Source of the DNA: Cupriavidus sp. YR651
GTDB taxonomy: Bacteria > Pseudomonadota > Gammaproteobacteria > Burkholderiales > Burkholderiaceae
NCBI RefSeq assembly: GCF_900101625.1
Contig: NZ_FMYZ01000004.1
Location: forward strand, 123,571-187,570
Reading direction: 5' to 3'
Length of the DNA: 64,000 nt
Shown: positions 15,598 through 25,226 of the stretch, in pieces
Numbering within the stretch: position 1 is the stretch's first letter
Layout: each line of letters begins with the position of its first letter
Made by a program: the position numbers and the translations under genes
The notes under the pieces: generated by a model
What the model saw: the letters and a program-made list of their open reading frames with translations, nothing else
What the model was told of the DNA's origin: nothing
Databases searched by the model: none

Positions 15598-16410
15598 ATG
15601 GACATTCGCAACAAGACCGTCATCGTGACCGGCGGCGGCACCGGTATTGGCCGCGCACTGGTGCTGGCCTTCGCGCAAGCGGGCGCACGCGGCGTGGCGG
15701 TGGCCGATATCGACCACGCGGGCGCCGCGCAGGTCGCCGCGGAAGCCGTCGCCGTCGCGCCGGACTGCAAGCTGTTTGCGCAGCGCGTGGACGTGGCCGA
15801 TGCGGATGCCGTGCAAGGCCTGGTCGACGTGGCCACGGAGCGCTTTGGCCAGGTCGACATCTTCTGCTCCAACGCTGGCATCATCCTGCGCAAGGGCCTG
15901 GACGCCAGCGCGGCGGAATGGCAGCGCATCTGGGAGATCAACGTCATGGCGCATATCCATGCCGCCAAGGCCGTGTTGCCGCAGATGCTGGAGCGGGGTG
16001 ATGGTTATTTCATCAATACGGTGTCGGCGGCGGGCCTGCTGTCGCAGATCGGCTCGGCGCCGTACGCGGTGACCAAGCATGCGGCGATCGGGTTTGCCGA
16101 GTGGCTGTCGATTACCTACGGCGACCGTGGCATCAAGGTCAGCTGCATTTGCCCGCAGGGCGTGCAGACGAAGATGCTGTTCGGCGAGAGCGGCGAACGC
16201 AAGGGTTTCCTGCAGGAAGGATCGGTGACGGCGGAGCACGTCGCCGCCAAGACGCTGGAAGGCGTGGCCAGCGAAAGCTTCCTGATCCTGCCGCACCCCG
16301 AGGTGCTCGAGTACTACCGCCGCAAGGGGCAGGACTATGACCGCTGGCTGCGCGGCATGCGCCGTTTGCACGATCAGGTCACCCAGACATTCGGCGATAT
16401 TGCCGTATAG
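15598..16410 (+). CDS. Short-chain dehydrogenase/reductase
   Basis: A 270-residue classical SDR oxidoreductase. It has the cofactor motif TGGGTGIG (residues 10-17), the structural SNAG, a catalytic Ser in the TVSAAGL segment and the YAVTK pair. D41 after the second strand (VADID) favours NAD over NADP. MDIRNKTV at 15598 follows a GGAGA site; the frame is open further upstream but overlaps the IclR gene. The substrate is unknown; the operon with IclR and Bug genes suggests a hydroxy-acid or alcohol intermediate of a carboxylate pathway. Confidence 0.88.
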   Translation: MDIRNKTVIVTGGGTGIGRALVLAFAQAGARGVAVADIDHAGAAQVAAEAVAVAPDCKLFAQRVDVADADAVQGLVDVATERFGQVDIFCSNAGIILRKGLDASAAEWQRIWEINVMAHIHAAKAVLPQMLERGDGYFINTVSAAGLLSQIGSAPYAVTKHAAIGFAEWLSITYGDRGIKVSCICPQGVQTKMLFGESGERKGFLQEGSVTAEHVAAKTLEGVASESFLILPHPEVLEYYRRKGQDYDRWLRGMRRLHDQVTQTFGDIAV

Positions 16411-16568
16411 CAACACCCAGGCATATGCGGATTGCCGCGCGTCGGGCGGCATGGACAATCGGAGCAGGAGCGGGCCACGCGCTCGCCTCCCCGGTGATTG
16501 ACGATCGTCGAAGAAAATCGGACTGCCGATGGACTGACCAGAACGGCAGCCAACCAGGAGACATTTTC

Positions 16569-17558
16569 ATGCGTGTTCGTTTGTTCCAGCGCCGCCAGAT
16601 CCTGGCGATGATGGCGGCCGCTGCCGCAGTGGCCGTTGCGCCCGCGGCGCAGGCCGATACCTATCCGTCCAAGCCGATCCGGCTCGTGGTGGGCTTTCCC
16701 ACCGGCGGCGCGCCCGATACGCTGGCGCGCATCGTGTCCGAGAAGATCTCGTCGTCGTGGGGGCAGCCGGTCATCGTGGACAACAAGCCCGGTGCCGGCG
16801 GCAATATCGGCGCCGAAGCCGTGGCGCACGCCGCCCCAGATGGCTACACGCTCGCGCTGGGCACCGTGGGCACGCACTCGATCAACGGCGCGCTGTACAG
16901 CAAGATGCCGTACGACATGGTCAAGGATTTCACGCCGGTGATCCTGGTGGCATCGACCCCCAACGTGCTGGTCGTCAATCCGTCCGTGCCCGCGAAGAAC
17001 GTGGCCGAGCTGATCGCGCTGGCCAAGGCCAAGCCGGGGGGACTGACGTTTGGCACGCCCGGCATCGGCACGTCGCCGCACGTGGCGGGGGAAATGTTCA
17101 ACACGCTCGCGCAAGTCAAGATCACCCACGTGCCTTACAAGGGCCGGGCGATGGCGATTCCGGACCTGCTCGGCGGCCATATCACGATGATGTTCGACAA
17201 CCTGCCGTCGGCGCTGCCGGTGGTCAGGGAGGGCAAGCTGCGCGCGCTGGGCATCACGAGCCTCAAGCGGTCGCCGTCGGCACCGGATATCCCGACGCTG
17301 GCCGAGCAGGGCCTGCAAGGCTTCGACGCCGATTCCTGGTTTGCGATCTTTGCGCCGGCCAACACGCCGAAGGATGTCGTGGCGAAGCTCAATACGGAGC
17401 TCAATCGCATCTACTCGCTGCCGGACGTGCAGGCCAAGCTGAAGACGCTGGGGCTGGATCCGATCCTGGGTACGCCTGACAAGCTGGCTGGCTACCAGCG
17501 CAGCGAAATCGCGAAGTGGGCGAAGGTGGTGAAGGAGTCGGGCGCGAAGGCCGAATAA
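16569..17558 (+). CDS. Bug/TctC-family periplasmic solute-binding protein
   Basis: A 329-residue secreted binding protein. The signal peptide (basic MRVRLFQRRQ, then an Ala-rich core ending PAAQA) is followed by the family pattern YPSKPIRLVVGFPTGGAPDT, NKPGAGGNIGAEAVA and PDGYTLALGT. Such proteins bind carboxylates, amides or aromatic acids, often without a dedicated transporter. The start at 16569 has a GGAGA site. Last gene of the IclR-SDR-Bug cluster and convergent with the following MFS gene. Confidence 0.9.
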   Translation: MRVRLFQRRQILAMMAAAAAVAVAPAAQADTYPSKPIRLVVGFPTGGAPDTLARIVSEKISSSWGQPVIVDNKPGAGGNIGAEAVAHAAPDGYTLALGTVGTHSINGALYSKMPYDMVKDFTPVILVASTPNVLVVNPSVPAKNVAELIALAKAKPGGLTFGTPGIGTSPHVAGEMFNTLAQVKITHVPYKGRAMAIPDLLGGHITMMFDNLPSALPVVREGKLRALGITSLKRSPSAPDIPTLAEQGLQGFDADSWFAIFAPANTPKDVVAKLNTELNRIYSLPDVQAKLKTLGLDPILGTPDKLAGYQRSEIAKWAKVVKESGAKAE

Positions 17559-17587
17559 GGTCCGCGCCGTGGTGGCGTGCCGGACCG

Positions 17588-18979
17588 TCAGGCGTCCGGT
17601 TCCGCCGCTGCGGACGACGATGCCGCGGGGCGGCCGTCGCGTAGTCGGCTGAGGCTGATCACGGCGCCAGCGAACGCCACCGTTGCCGCCACATACAGCG
17701 CCAGTCGCGCGGCGCCCGAGCGATCGAGGCTGAACAACAGTGCCACGACCGCCGTGCCGGTGGTCTGGCCCAGCAGCCGCGTGGTCGCCTGGGCGCCGCT
17801 GGCGCCGCCGCTGCGCTCGCGCGGCGTGGCGCCGATCATGGCGCGGTTGTTGGGCGACTGGAAGAACCCGAAACCCAGTCCGCACAGTGCCATGCGCCAG
17901 GCTATGTCGAAGCTGCTGGCGTCCTTGCCCAGCACCGCCAGGCCGATCAGTCCCGCCGTCAGCATCACCAACCCCGCGCCGGCGAGGATGCTGGCCGGGT
18001 AGCGATCGGAGAGCCGGCCCGACACGGCGGCCATGACTGCCACCATCAGCGGCCAAGGCGTGATCAGCAGCCCGGTTTCCTGCAGGCTGCGGCCAAGCTG
18101 GTATTCCAGATAGAACGGCAACGCCACGAAGGCCAGCATCTGCGTCATGAACGAGCAGAACGATGTGCCGACCGCCAGTGTGAACGCACGGCTGGCAAAC
18201 AGATCCACCGGCACCAGCGGCGCGGGCTTGCCGTGCTGGCGACGCACCAGCAGCCAGCCCAGCACGACGGCGAGCACCAAGCCGGAAGCGCCGGCCAGAC
18301 GCAGCGGTGCGTGACCCAGTCCGTCCACCCCAAGGATGAACAGCCCAAAGACGACCGCCGACAGGGCGGCACTCGGATAGTCGAATTCGCGCGGCTGCGC
18401 TGGTGTCTCGGGCAGTGCGCCACGCGAGATCGCCAGGGCAAAGATTGCAACGGGAATATTGACCGCGAAGAGCCACGGCCAGCTGCCGATCGCCAGGATC
18501 AACGCGCCAAGCGACGGCCCCACGGCGATGGTGACGCCCACGACCAGCGCGTTGAGGCCGATGCCACGGCCCAGCTTGGTCGGTGGGTAGATAAAGCGGA
18601 TCAGCGCCGTGTTGACGCTCATGATGCCGGCACCGCCCACCCCTTGCAGCACGCGGGCCGCCACGAGCATGGGCAGGTTCACGGACAGTGCACACAGCAC
18701 CGATCCCGCCAGGAACGTGGCCAGGCCAACCCGGTAGACGCGCTTGTAGCCCAGGATGTCCCCCAGTGACGACAGCGGCAGCAGGCAAACCGTGACGGTC
18801 AGCTGGTAGGCATTGACGACCCAGATCGTACGCGCGGGATCGGCGTGCAATTCCCGGGAAATGGAAGGAAGGGCGATATTGGCGATCGAGCCATCCAGCA
18901 CGGCCATCACAAGACCGCAGAAGACGGTCAGGATGGCCCAGGTACGCTGGGGCCGAGGGAGGCCTTGATAGGGCTGCAT
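17588..18979 (-). CDS. DHA2-type MFS drug/organic efflux transporter
   Basis: A membrane protein of about 463 residues with the 14-helix DHA2 (EmrB/QacA) pattern: motif ILTVFCGLVMAVLDGSIANI in helix 1, LGDILGYKRVYRVGL between helices 2 and 3, and RVLQGVGGAGIMSVNTALI in helix 4. The frame is open to 19081, but the extension has no ribosome-binding site; the ATG at 18979 places helix 1 at the usual distance from the N-terminus. Substrate unknown. Convergent with the Bug gene. Confidence 0.85.
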   Translation of the reverse strand: MQPYQGLPRPQRTWAILTVFCGLVMAVLDGSIANIALPSISRELHADPARTIWVVNAYQLTVTVCLLPLSSLGDILGYKRVYRVGLATFLAGSVLCALSVNLPMLVAARVLQGVGGAGIMSVNTALIRFIYPPTKLGRGIGLNALVVGVTIAVGPSLGALILAIGSWPWLFAVNIPVAIFALAISRGALPETPAQPREFDYPSAALSAVVFGLFILGVDGLGHAPLRLAGASGLVLAVVLGWLLVRRQHGKPAPLVPVDLFASRAFTLAVGTSFCSFMTQMLAFVALPFYLEYQLGRSLQETGLLITPWPLMVAVMAAVSGRLSDRYPASILAGAGLVMLTAGLIGLAVLGKDASSFDIAWRMALCGLGFGFFQSPNNRAMIGATPRERSGGASGAQATTRLLGQTTGTAVVALLFSLDRSGAARLALYVAATVAFAGAVISLSRLRDGRPAASSSAAAEPDA

Positions 18980-19108
18980 GGATGGATAAGCGGCTGGCGT
19001 ATTCTCGCCATTCCCCGTGTTGGCGGAGATGCCCCACGGGATCGGAGGCGCCATTATCGTCCGGGCGGGCGTCGCCCGCAAATGCGGCGTTTGTGGTAGG
19101 CCGGAACG

Positions 19109-22100
19109 TCAGTCCGGCGCCACGTCCCCGCGCACCTCTCGCTCGGGAGGTGCGGAATGCGCGCCCCGGACCTGGGGCTTGAGCGCCAGCACCGGCTGGG
19201 GGCGCCCGGGATTCCCTGCAAAGGCGCCGGTCCCTGGATTCGAGGGCGATGTCGCGTCCTTGCCATACGCCAGGACGGCGGCGTACAGGGCTTCGGCGAG
19301 CGTGCCGACCTCCGGCGTCCAGATGTCCGTGCCAGCGCAGCGGTGCTCCAGGTTGCGGCATCGTTCGAAGATCTCGCGCGCCTGCACGATCAGGAACGCG
19401 CCTGCGGACCGATGGGCCCAGTGCCGCAGCGCCACGGTGTCATGACGCCGCATGATGGCGGCCAGCTCGGGCGCGTCGGTCTGCAGTTGCTGCCGGAGGA
19501 TGCCCTGATATCGGGCGAGTTCGGCGGGCGCAAGCGGCGCGTCTTCGACATCGGCGTGGCCGGCTGTGGCGGCCGCCGTGCCCGTACGCGGGGGAACCGG
19601 CGCAGCCCGCAGCGCAAGTTCCAGTTCCCGGAGCGAAGCGGGCTTTGCAATGTGTCCTGCAAAGCCACGGGCCTGCCAGTCGGTCGCGCGCCCGTCGACC
19701 GTGACCGCGCTGAAGGCGAGGACCGCGATGTCGGGCCATGAGGTCTGTACCGCGGCGAGCAACGCGTAGCCATCCATCATGGGCATGTGAATGTCCGTCA
19801 GGATCAGGTCGACGTGGTTGTGAGCGAGCACGGCGAGCGCCTGACGGCCGTCGCCGACCACGATCGGGTGCCACCCGAGCAGCTCCAGTTGCTCCGCGAT
19901 CAGCATCTGGTTCAGCGGGCTGTCCTCGGCAACCAGCACGGTGCGGGCATCCGGCCCGCCTGCGATGCCGGGGACGGGACGCGCATCGCGATGTTCGTTG
20001 CCTTCCGGCGATGCGTGGGCGTCTTCCTCCCTGTCATGCAGTGCGGCAGCGGTCGCGGCAAACAACGCATTGCGGCTGTAGGCGGCGACCGCGTACACAT
20101 TGGCCGCGCGCCGGACCGGCCTGTCTGGCCCGTCGCTTGTGACCCACACCACGGGGACCGGACAAACCGCACGCAACGTATCGAGGGTGCCCGGATCGTA
20201 TTCGTCAGTGACGACCAGCAGATGTGGGGGGTTGCTGCGCAAGGCTGCCAGCGCGGCGTTGGTGGCGTAGAAGGATGTGGCATGCCATCCGGCGGACTGC
20301 AGCCATGCCTGCAAGGTGGCGCCCGATTCGACTTCCTGGCACAGCACCATCGCACTGCTTTCGCGGGCCACCGGAGCGGGGCGGGCGAGGGGCTCGGTGC
20401 CTTCGACTGGCGCGCCTAGGGGCACCACGACGGTAAAGGCGCTGCCTACACCCTCCACACTCTCCACGGAAATGTGCCCGCCCATGAGTTCGCTGAGCCG
20501 CGCGCAGATGCACAAGCCGAGCCCCGTGCCGGCGTACCGGCCAGCGGCGCCGGCTTCGCCCTGGACGAAGGGGTGAAAGACACGGGCAGCCAGCGCCGCC
20601 GACATGCCGATGCCGGAATCCCGTACGCTGCAGATCAGGAGGCGGCGTGCCCCGCTGTCCGTGGCGATCTCCGCCTTGAGCGTGACCTTGCCGCTGGCGG
20701 TGAACTTGAAGGCATTGGTGAGCAGGTTGTTGACGATCTGCACCAGGCGTGTCCGGTCGCCGGTCAGCACGGCATCCAGCGATGGCGCCAGGTGCGCGTA
20801 GAAACGGAGGGGCCTGTCGGCCACCATCGGTGCATAGGAGCAGGCCAGGCTCTCGAAGTCATCGATCACGCGGAACGGTTCGTTGACCAGTTTCATCTCG
20901 CCGGCGTCGATCTTCGAGAAATCGAGAATGTCATTCACAATCCGTCGCAACCCGTCCGACGCCACGTTAAGCGCCCGCAACCGCGCCGCATGTGCCTGCA
21001 GCCCGTTCGCGCGAGCGAGTAACTCAAGATTGCCGAGCAACGCGTTCAGCGGTGTACGGATCTCGTGACTCATCGATGCGAAGAAGTTCGAACGCGCCCG
21101 CATCATCGCCTCCGATGTTTGCTGGGCCGTGCGCAGTTGCTGCTCGAGTTGCTGCTGCGCGGTGACGTCCTGGATGGCGCAGAACAAGACATCCTGGTTG
21201 CGGTAACGCACTGGCGCGCAGGTCAGCTGGAGGAACTGCCGGTCCGGCGCGTCGGCCGGCCCGGTGGCAACAGGCGCGGTTGGGTCGGGCGCCGGCCCGG
21301 GACGTCGCGGCACGATGATCTGCGCGATCGACGGAAGCTGCCCGCGCATTGCGCGGGGCGATTGCTGCCGCAGCGCGTCGACGATGTGCGGCGGCAAGGT
21401 GGTCCGGGTCTCCGGTCCCAGCAAGGACTCCGCCAACTGGTTCGCGGTCTGGATGGCGCCGTCCTGAAGCCGCAGGATGCAAAGCCCGATGGGCGTGGCG
21501 CTGACCAGAATATGGTTGATCGTCTCCTTTTCGAGCGTGCGGGCGGCCTCGGCATGGCTGCGGCGCAGCAGGTGTACGTCCCAGTATCGCGCCATCAGCA
21601 CGATGCCCGCGACCAGGATCAGGCCGATGGCGCCAATGACCGAGAGTTCATTGACGAGTGAACCGAGCAGCGTGCCGAACGAGAGGAAGTAGACCAGGGA
21701 CCCGAATCCTTGCCCGAGCGGCTGGACGCGCAGCAGGCCAGACCGTGTGAAGCCAAAGCGCTCCGGTGGCATATGCCGTGCGCGATCGAGCAGTTTCCCG
21801 ACCTGCGTGGAGGGCGCGACGGGCGATACGTCGATGGCGTGGCCGGCGCTGTTGACCAGCAATAGCGTGGACGCATCACTGGGGCGCATGAGGTCGGAAA
21901 GAAAGGATTCGACGGGAATGCTCGTCGCCAGCAGCATCGCCAGGCGCCATTCGGTATGGACTGCCATCACGGATGTCATGACGTGGGCCCCGAGCACCGG
22001 ATCGACGGCGGGGCCGGTCCATATGAGCTCGTCCTTCGGACGCAGGGCGGTGCCGGACCGTTCCTGCAGGCGGCGCGCGAGGTTGTCGCGCAGCGTGGGG

Positions 22101-22696
22101 ACGATGCCGGGGTCTAGCGTGGCGGTATTGCTGTGCGTGGCGGGCGATGGGGACAGCACGATCGCGTAGTCCGCATTGGGGTCGACCACATACGCCAGCT
22201 GGTCAAGCTTCAGTGCTTGCCGGGTGGTCAACGCCGCAGTGGCAATTTGCTGCAGTCGCCATACCCGATGTGGTGTTGCATGGCCCCATGCTCTGCGCGT
22301 GGAGGGAGGTACGAGCAGGGTGTAGCGGCCATCCGGCGCCACGGCGGTGCCGGTCAGCCGGATCTGATCGAGGAGATCGAGCAAGGTGGCATCGGGCGGC
22401 GAGTCACCGATGTCATTCTCGTGCTGTCGAACGGTCAGCGCGGTGCGCCGCAGGAAGGCCGCTTCGCCTTGCAGCCGCTGCGAGATGGCACGGACATACT
22501 CGGCAACGTGACTGCGGCGGTTGTCGAGGTCCATTGCCGCGGCAAGGCCGGCGAGCAACAGCATCGACACGATGACAATGGCGACCAGCAAGCCGACGGT
22601 AGCGTAATACAGTTGCTGCTGCCGCCTGGCGTTGCGGGCAAGCGATGCAAAGGCCTGGGTGAGCGATTCCTGTGTGCGGTCGAGAATCTGCTGCAT
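19109..22696 (-). CDS. Unorthodox hybrid sensor histidine kinase
   Basis: A 1195-residue inner-membrane sensor. Helix 1 is at about 30-54, a ~280-residue periplasmic domain follows, then helix 2 near 350-370, a PAS-like region and HisKA with phospho-acceptor H544 (SHEIRTPL). The HATPase core has GTGLGLCICARL. Around residues 780-890 a receiver-like segment lacks the phospho-Asp, like the RcsC pseudo-receiver. A true receiver follows (D968 in LTDIHMPMMDG), and finally an HPt domain (H1095 in AHRSAGAF). Starts seven bases after the stop of the NarL-type regulator, a BvgAS/EvgAS-like arrangement. The signal is unknown. Confidence 0.9.
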   Translation of the reverse strand: MQQILDRTQESLTQAFASLARNARRQQQLYYATVGLLVAIVIVSMLLLAGLAAAMDLDNRRSHVAEYVRAISQRLQGEAAFLRRTALTVRQHENDIGDSPPDATLLDLLDQIRLTGTAVAPDGRYTLLVPPSTRRAWGHATPHRVWRLQQIATAALTTRQALKLDQLAYVVDPNADYAIVLSPSPATHSNTATLDPGIVPTLRDNLARRLQERSGTALRPKDELIWTGPAVDPVLGAHVMTSVMAVHTEWRLAMLLATSIPVESFLSDLMRPSDASTLLLVNSAGHAIDVSPVAPSTQVGKLLDRARHMPPERFGFTRSGLLRVQPLGQGFGSLVYFLSFGTLLGSLVNELSVIGAIGLILVAGIVLMARYWDVHLLRRSHAEAARTLEKETINHILVSATPIGLCILRLQDGAIQTANQLAESLLGPETRTTLPPHIVDALRQQSPRAMRGQLPSIAQIIVPRRPGPAPDPTAPVATGPADAPDRQFLQLTCAPVRYRNQDVLFCAIQDVTAQQQLEQQLRTAQQTSEAMMRARSNFFASMSHEIRTPLNALLGNLELLARANGLQAHAARLRALNVASDGLRRIVNDILDFSKIDAGEMKLVNEPFRVIDDFESLACSYAPMVADRPLRFYAHLAPSLDAVLTGDRTRLVQIVNNLLTNAFKFTASGKVTLKAEIATDSGARRLLICSVRDSGIGMSAALAARVFHPFVQGEAGAAGRYAGTGLGLCICARLSELMGGHISVESVEGVGSAFTVVVPLGAPVEGTEPLARPAPVARESSAMVLCQEVESGATLQAWLQSAGWHATSFYATNAALAALRSNPPHLLVVTDEYDPGTLDTLRAVCPVPVVWVTSDGPDRPVRRAANVYAVAAYSRNALFAATAAALHDREEDAHASPEGNEHRDARPVPGIAGGPDARTVLVAEDSPLNQMLIAEQLELLGWHPIVVGDGRQALAVLAHNHVDLILTDIHMPMMDGYALLAAVQTSWPDIAVLAFSAVTVDGRATDWQARGFAGHIAKPASLRELELALRAAPVPPRTGTAAATAGHADVEDAPLAPAELARYQGILRQQLQTDAPELAAIMRRHDTVALRHWAHRSAGAFLIVQAREIFERCRNLEHRCAGTDIWTPEVGTLAEALYAAVLAYGKDATSPSNPGTGAFAGNPGRPQPVLALKPQVRGAHSAPPEREVRGDVAPD

Positions 22697-22703
22697 GAAG
22701 GGT

Positions 22704-23351
22704 TCAGGTCAGGCCATTCTCGTAGGCGTAGCGAATCAGGTCCGTGTTGGTCTGTACGCTGAGCTTGCGCATCGCCACGGTTTTCTGGCTTGAGATGGTG
22801 CTGACGGATCGCCCCAGCTTGTTGGCGATCTCATTGAGTTGCAGGCCCTGGGCATAGAGCCGCACGACTTCGAGTTCGCGCAGCGTGAGATCGGTGCCCG
22901 GAGACGTGCCGGCGGACACGCTCTCCAGTACCGCGCGAATCGACGGCGAATAGAAGTGGCCGTTGCTGACTGTCACATGGATGCAGGCTCGCACGATTTC
23001 GTCGAGTTCGTCTTCCTTGCTGACGAAGGCACGCGCACCGAGTTTCATGGCGCGGCTGACAACGCCCGGGTTGGTCTGGGCGCTCACGATGACGATGCGG
23101 GTATCCGGATAGCGGCGGGAGAGGCAACGCAGGAGATTGAAGCCATCGAGGGAGGCATCGCCGTGCCCCATGCTGAAATCCGTCACCGCGACGTCGACGG
23201 GGTTGTGGGCGAGCGCGCAGATCAGTTCGCTGCCGTTCGTGCTCTCGCAGGTGACTTGGAGTCCCGGAGTGCGCCGCAGGCAATCTCGCAAGGCAATGAC
23301 CACGAGCGGGTGGTCGTCAGCCAGGGCAACTCGAATGGTTTTTGCGGGCAT
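22704..23351 (-). CDS. NarL/LuxR-type response regulator
   Basis: A 215-residue regulator. The receiver domain has D12-D13 and phospho-acceptor D58 (VTDFSMG), with the conserved Lys in FVSKEDE. The C-terminal LuxR-type helix-turn-helix reads LTLRELEVVRLYAQGLQLNE, then IANKLGRSVSTISSQKTVAM, close to the RcsB/BvgA/EvgA branch. First gene of the two-gene operon with the hybrid kinase, which should phosphorylate it through its HPt domain. Targets are not visible in the window. Confidence 0.92.
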   Translation of the reverse strand: MPAKTIRVALADDHPLVVIALRDCLRRTPGLQVTCESTNGSELICALAHNPVDVAVTDFSMGHGDASLDGFNLLRCLSRRYPDTRIVIVSAQTNPGVVSRAMKLGARAFVSKEDELDEIVRACIHVTVSNGHFYSPSIRAVLESVSAGTSPGTDLTLRELEVVRLYAQGLQLNEIANKLGRSVSTISSQKTVAMRKLSVQTNTDLIRYAYENGLT

Positions 23352-23940
23352 GCCTCAGTGTCCTTTCGCTGGCCAGCCTTGCACCCGGGGGCCGGCGTGC
23401 GCTGGATCAATGCGTAGTGCTTTTGCAAGCATTGGAGATTTTTCGGTCAATGTCTTTTATGGAATGTCGCGGTAATTTCGGTGATATCGGATTTCAGACT
23501 TCGCGAAGAAATTCGGTAACTGCCGTCGCGAGTCCGCAAGCGCGAAGTTGACGCGCTCCCGTGGTGGACAGGCCGTGAGGGAGGCCGCCTTGCGGGGTGC
23601 GTGAGGACGGCGGTTCCACATGAGGTCGGACTGAGTATCGGGTGTATCGGGTGTATCGGGTGTATCGGGCGAGACGCCCTGGGAATGAAGGCTGAAGGTG
23701 TGAGCAGGCCGGCCCGCTCGGCGTGAGTCGCACGACGGATATGGCGATCCGTGCCGCAACGAGAAGCGTGCTCCTGCAGTTGGATGTCATAACGCGATGT
23801 CCCGGTGGGGCTCCTGGCTTCCCGATGGATGTGACGTCGTGCAGCGGAAATGTGCAGGCCGCAAGCGACAAATTCTGGCGATCAGCCCGTAACTTGAAAA
23901 TCGTAATTCGACTAATTTCAGCGCACTCTTCCGGGGTGCG
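23352..23940. other. Large intergenic region with a 9-bp repeat
   Basis: About 590 bases without a credible gene. It contains the four-unit 9-bp repeat listed separately and an AT-richer part near 23430-23480 that probably holds the promoter of the response-regulator operon. A frame at 23723-23983 gives no family resemblance and overlaps the next gene. Confidence 0.5.
23633..23668. repeat. 4 x 9-bp tandem repeat (GTGTATCGG)
   Basis: GAGTATCGG followed by three perfect GTGTATCGG units (23642-23668), head to tail, in intergenic DNA upstream of the two-component operon. Units of nine bases would keep frame, but no gene is seen here. Confidence 0.9.
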
Positions 23941-24870
23941 CTATGGCTCGCGAAGGCGCAGCGCCTGCGCCTCGATCGAGTGAAGGAGTCCTGTGTAGGA
24001 GGGCAGGAGCCCACTCACACGTTCCGCAAAGCGGATGCATCGCTGTGACGGGATGGGTGCGGTGATATCGGCAAGCGTGGCAATGGGGTGCCTGAGCACG
24101 GTGTGTTCGGCCAGCCAGGCCGGGATGGTTTTCAAGTCGCGCAATCTCAGCAGCATTAACAGCTCGACAGGCATGGCCTGTTCCACAGGGTGATCGAAGT
24201 CGAATAGAGATTGCTCGGTATCGAGCCGGCATTGCGCGAGGTGCCTCTCCGCCAGCTGGATCGAGAGCGGTGTGAATGTCGCGTCGTCGCTATGCCAGTG
24301 TTCGACGATATCGGCGAGCAAGGTCTCGCTTCTCTGGAATGCCATGATCGGGGGGGAGTTGCCAAGGGCCTGGCTTGCCACGGCGACGATCATGCCGGCG
24401 ACGCCGCCGATCGGGGCGGGCGGGGTCAGTTCGCTGTCGGCGCTGAACCAGGCCTGCAGCGCAAAGGTCGCGAGATCGCGCCAGCCGAGCGCAATCAGCA
24501 TGGCGATCTGCAATGCCATGTCGCGCTCGTAGGTCTGGCGTCGGTGAGGGCCGCTCCATTGCTCCCTGTGCAGCGCCAGCGCATGAGTCCCCGCGACGGC
24601 TTCCACGACGCCGAGCTGAAGCGTCAGCCGGTGGGTGCCGCTGCAGATTTCGCCGCCGTCGAGATGGATGGCCCGCCACTGGCGCAGCCGGCCAAGCCAG
24701 AACATCGCCCGCGCCGCGCGCGGCATCGGCACCGCGCCAGGCGTGGCAAGAAAGGTGCCCAGTGTCTCGCGATACATGCCATGCAGGGCTGCTGCCTGTG
24801 CCTGCGCGGTGTTCAGCACGGTCTGGTGCCGCTGTTCCGCTTCCTCTCTGTTTGCTGGTTTTCTCGCCAT
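23941..24870 (-). CDS. Conserved-looking protein of unknown function
   Basis: A 309-residue protein I do not recognise. It is rich in Ala, Leu, His and Trp and looks mostly helical, without signal peptide or clear membrane segments. Visible features are a basic N-terminus (MARKPANREEAEQRHQTVLN) and a middle stretch RRQTYERDMALQIAMLIALG. The ATG at 24870 is taken as start; a TTG at 24891 extends the frame by seven codons and neither has a good ribosome-binding site. Codon use matches the neighbours, which supports a real gene. Same strand as the two-component operon but 590 bases away. Confidence 0.6.
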   Translation of the reverse strand: MARKPANREEAEQRHQTVLNTAQAQAAALHGMYRETLGTFLATPGAVPMPRAARAMFWLGRLRQWRAIHLDGGEICSGTHRLTLQLGVVEAVAGTHALALHREQWSGPHRRQTYERDMALQIAMLIALGWRDLATFALQAWFSADSELTPPAPIGGVAGMIVAVASQALGNSPPIMAFQRSETLLADIVEHWHSDDATFTPLSIQLAERHLAQCRLDTEQSLFDFDHPVEQAMPVELLMLLRLRDLKTIPAWLAEHTVLRHPIATLADITAPIPSQRCIRFAERVSGLLPSYTGLLHSIEAQALRLREP

Positions 24871-25226
24871 CCATGTACCCGTGTTGGTCAAGTGCCAAGT
24901 GGCGACACACTACGGGCAGCGCGGCAGGGGGTCCATCGTCGTTCCATGAAATGCACGACGTCCCGACGATGCCATGGCTGTGATGTGATGGGGGAGCCTA
25001 TGGGGAGGGCAGGTGGGAGAGCCGATGGCGGGCCGCATGATTTGCCCGCCGTGTGTGTGGGCCGCCGGGAAAATCCGGCACGACAGGGTGGCATCACGTG
25101 CCCCAATACATGCGTGCTTGTCAGGGTCAATTGTGGTGCGACACGTCCATGCAAGATTAGTGGCATGCTGTGCGCGCGCGCGTGTATCTGCCACGCCCGT
25201 TGTCCCATGCCGGACGGAGGTGAACC
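24871..25226. other. Intergenic stretch, no gene seen
   Basis: About 355 bases between divergent genes. The right end holds a GGAGGTG ribosome-binding site for the next small gene. No repeats or clear promoter boxes were found. Confidence 0.4.

Noticed and set aside
16374-19361. A 995-codon minus-strand frame through SDR, Bug and MFS loci
   Set aside because: It crosses convergent, well-supported genes in other frames and shows no domain.
23723-23983. An 86-codon plus-strand frame before the unknown 309-residue gene
   Set aside because: No ribosome-binding site or family resemblance, and it overlaps the end of the minus-strand gene.
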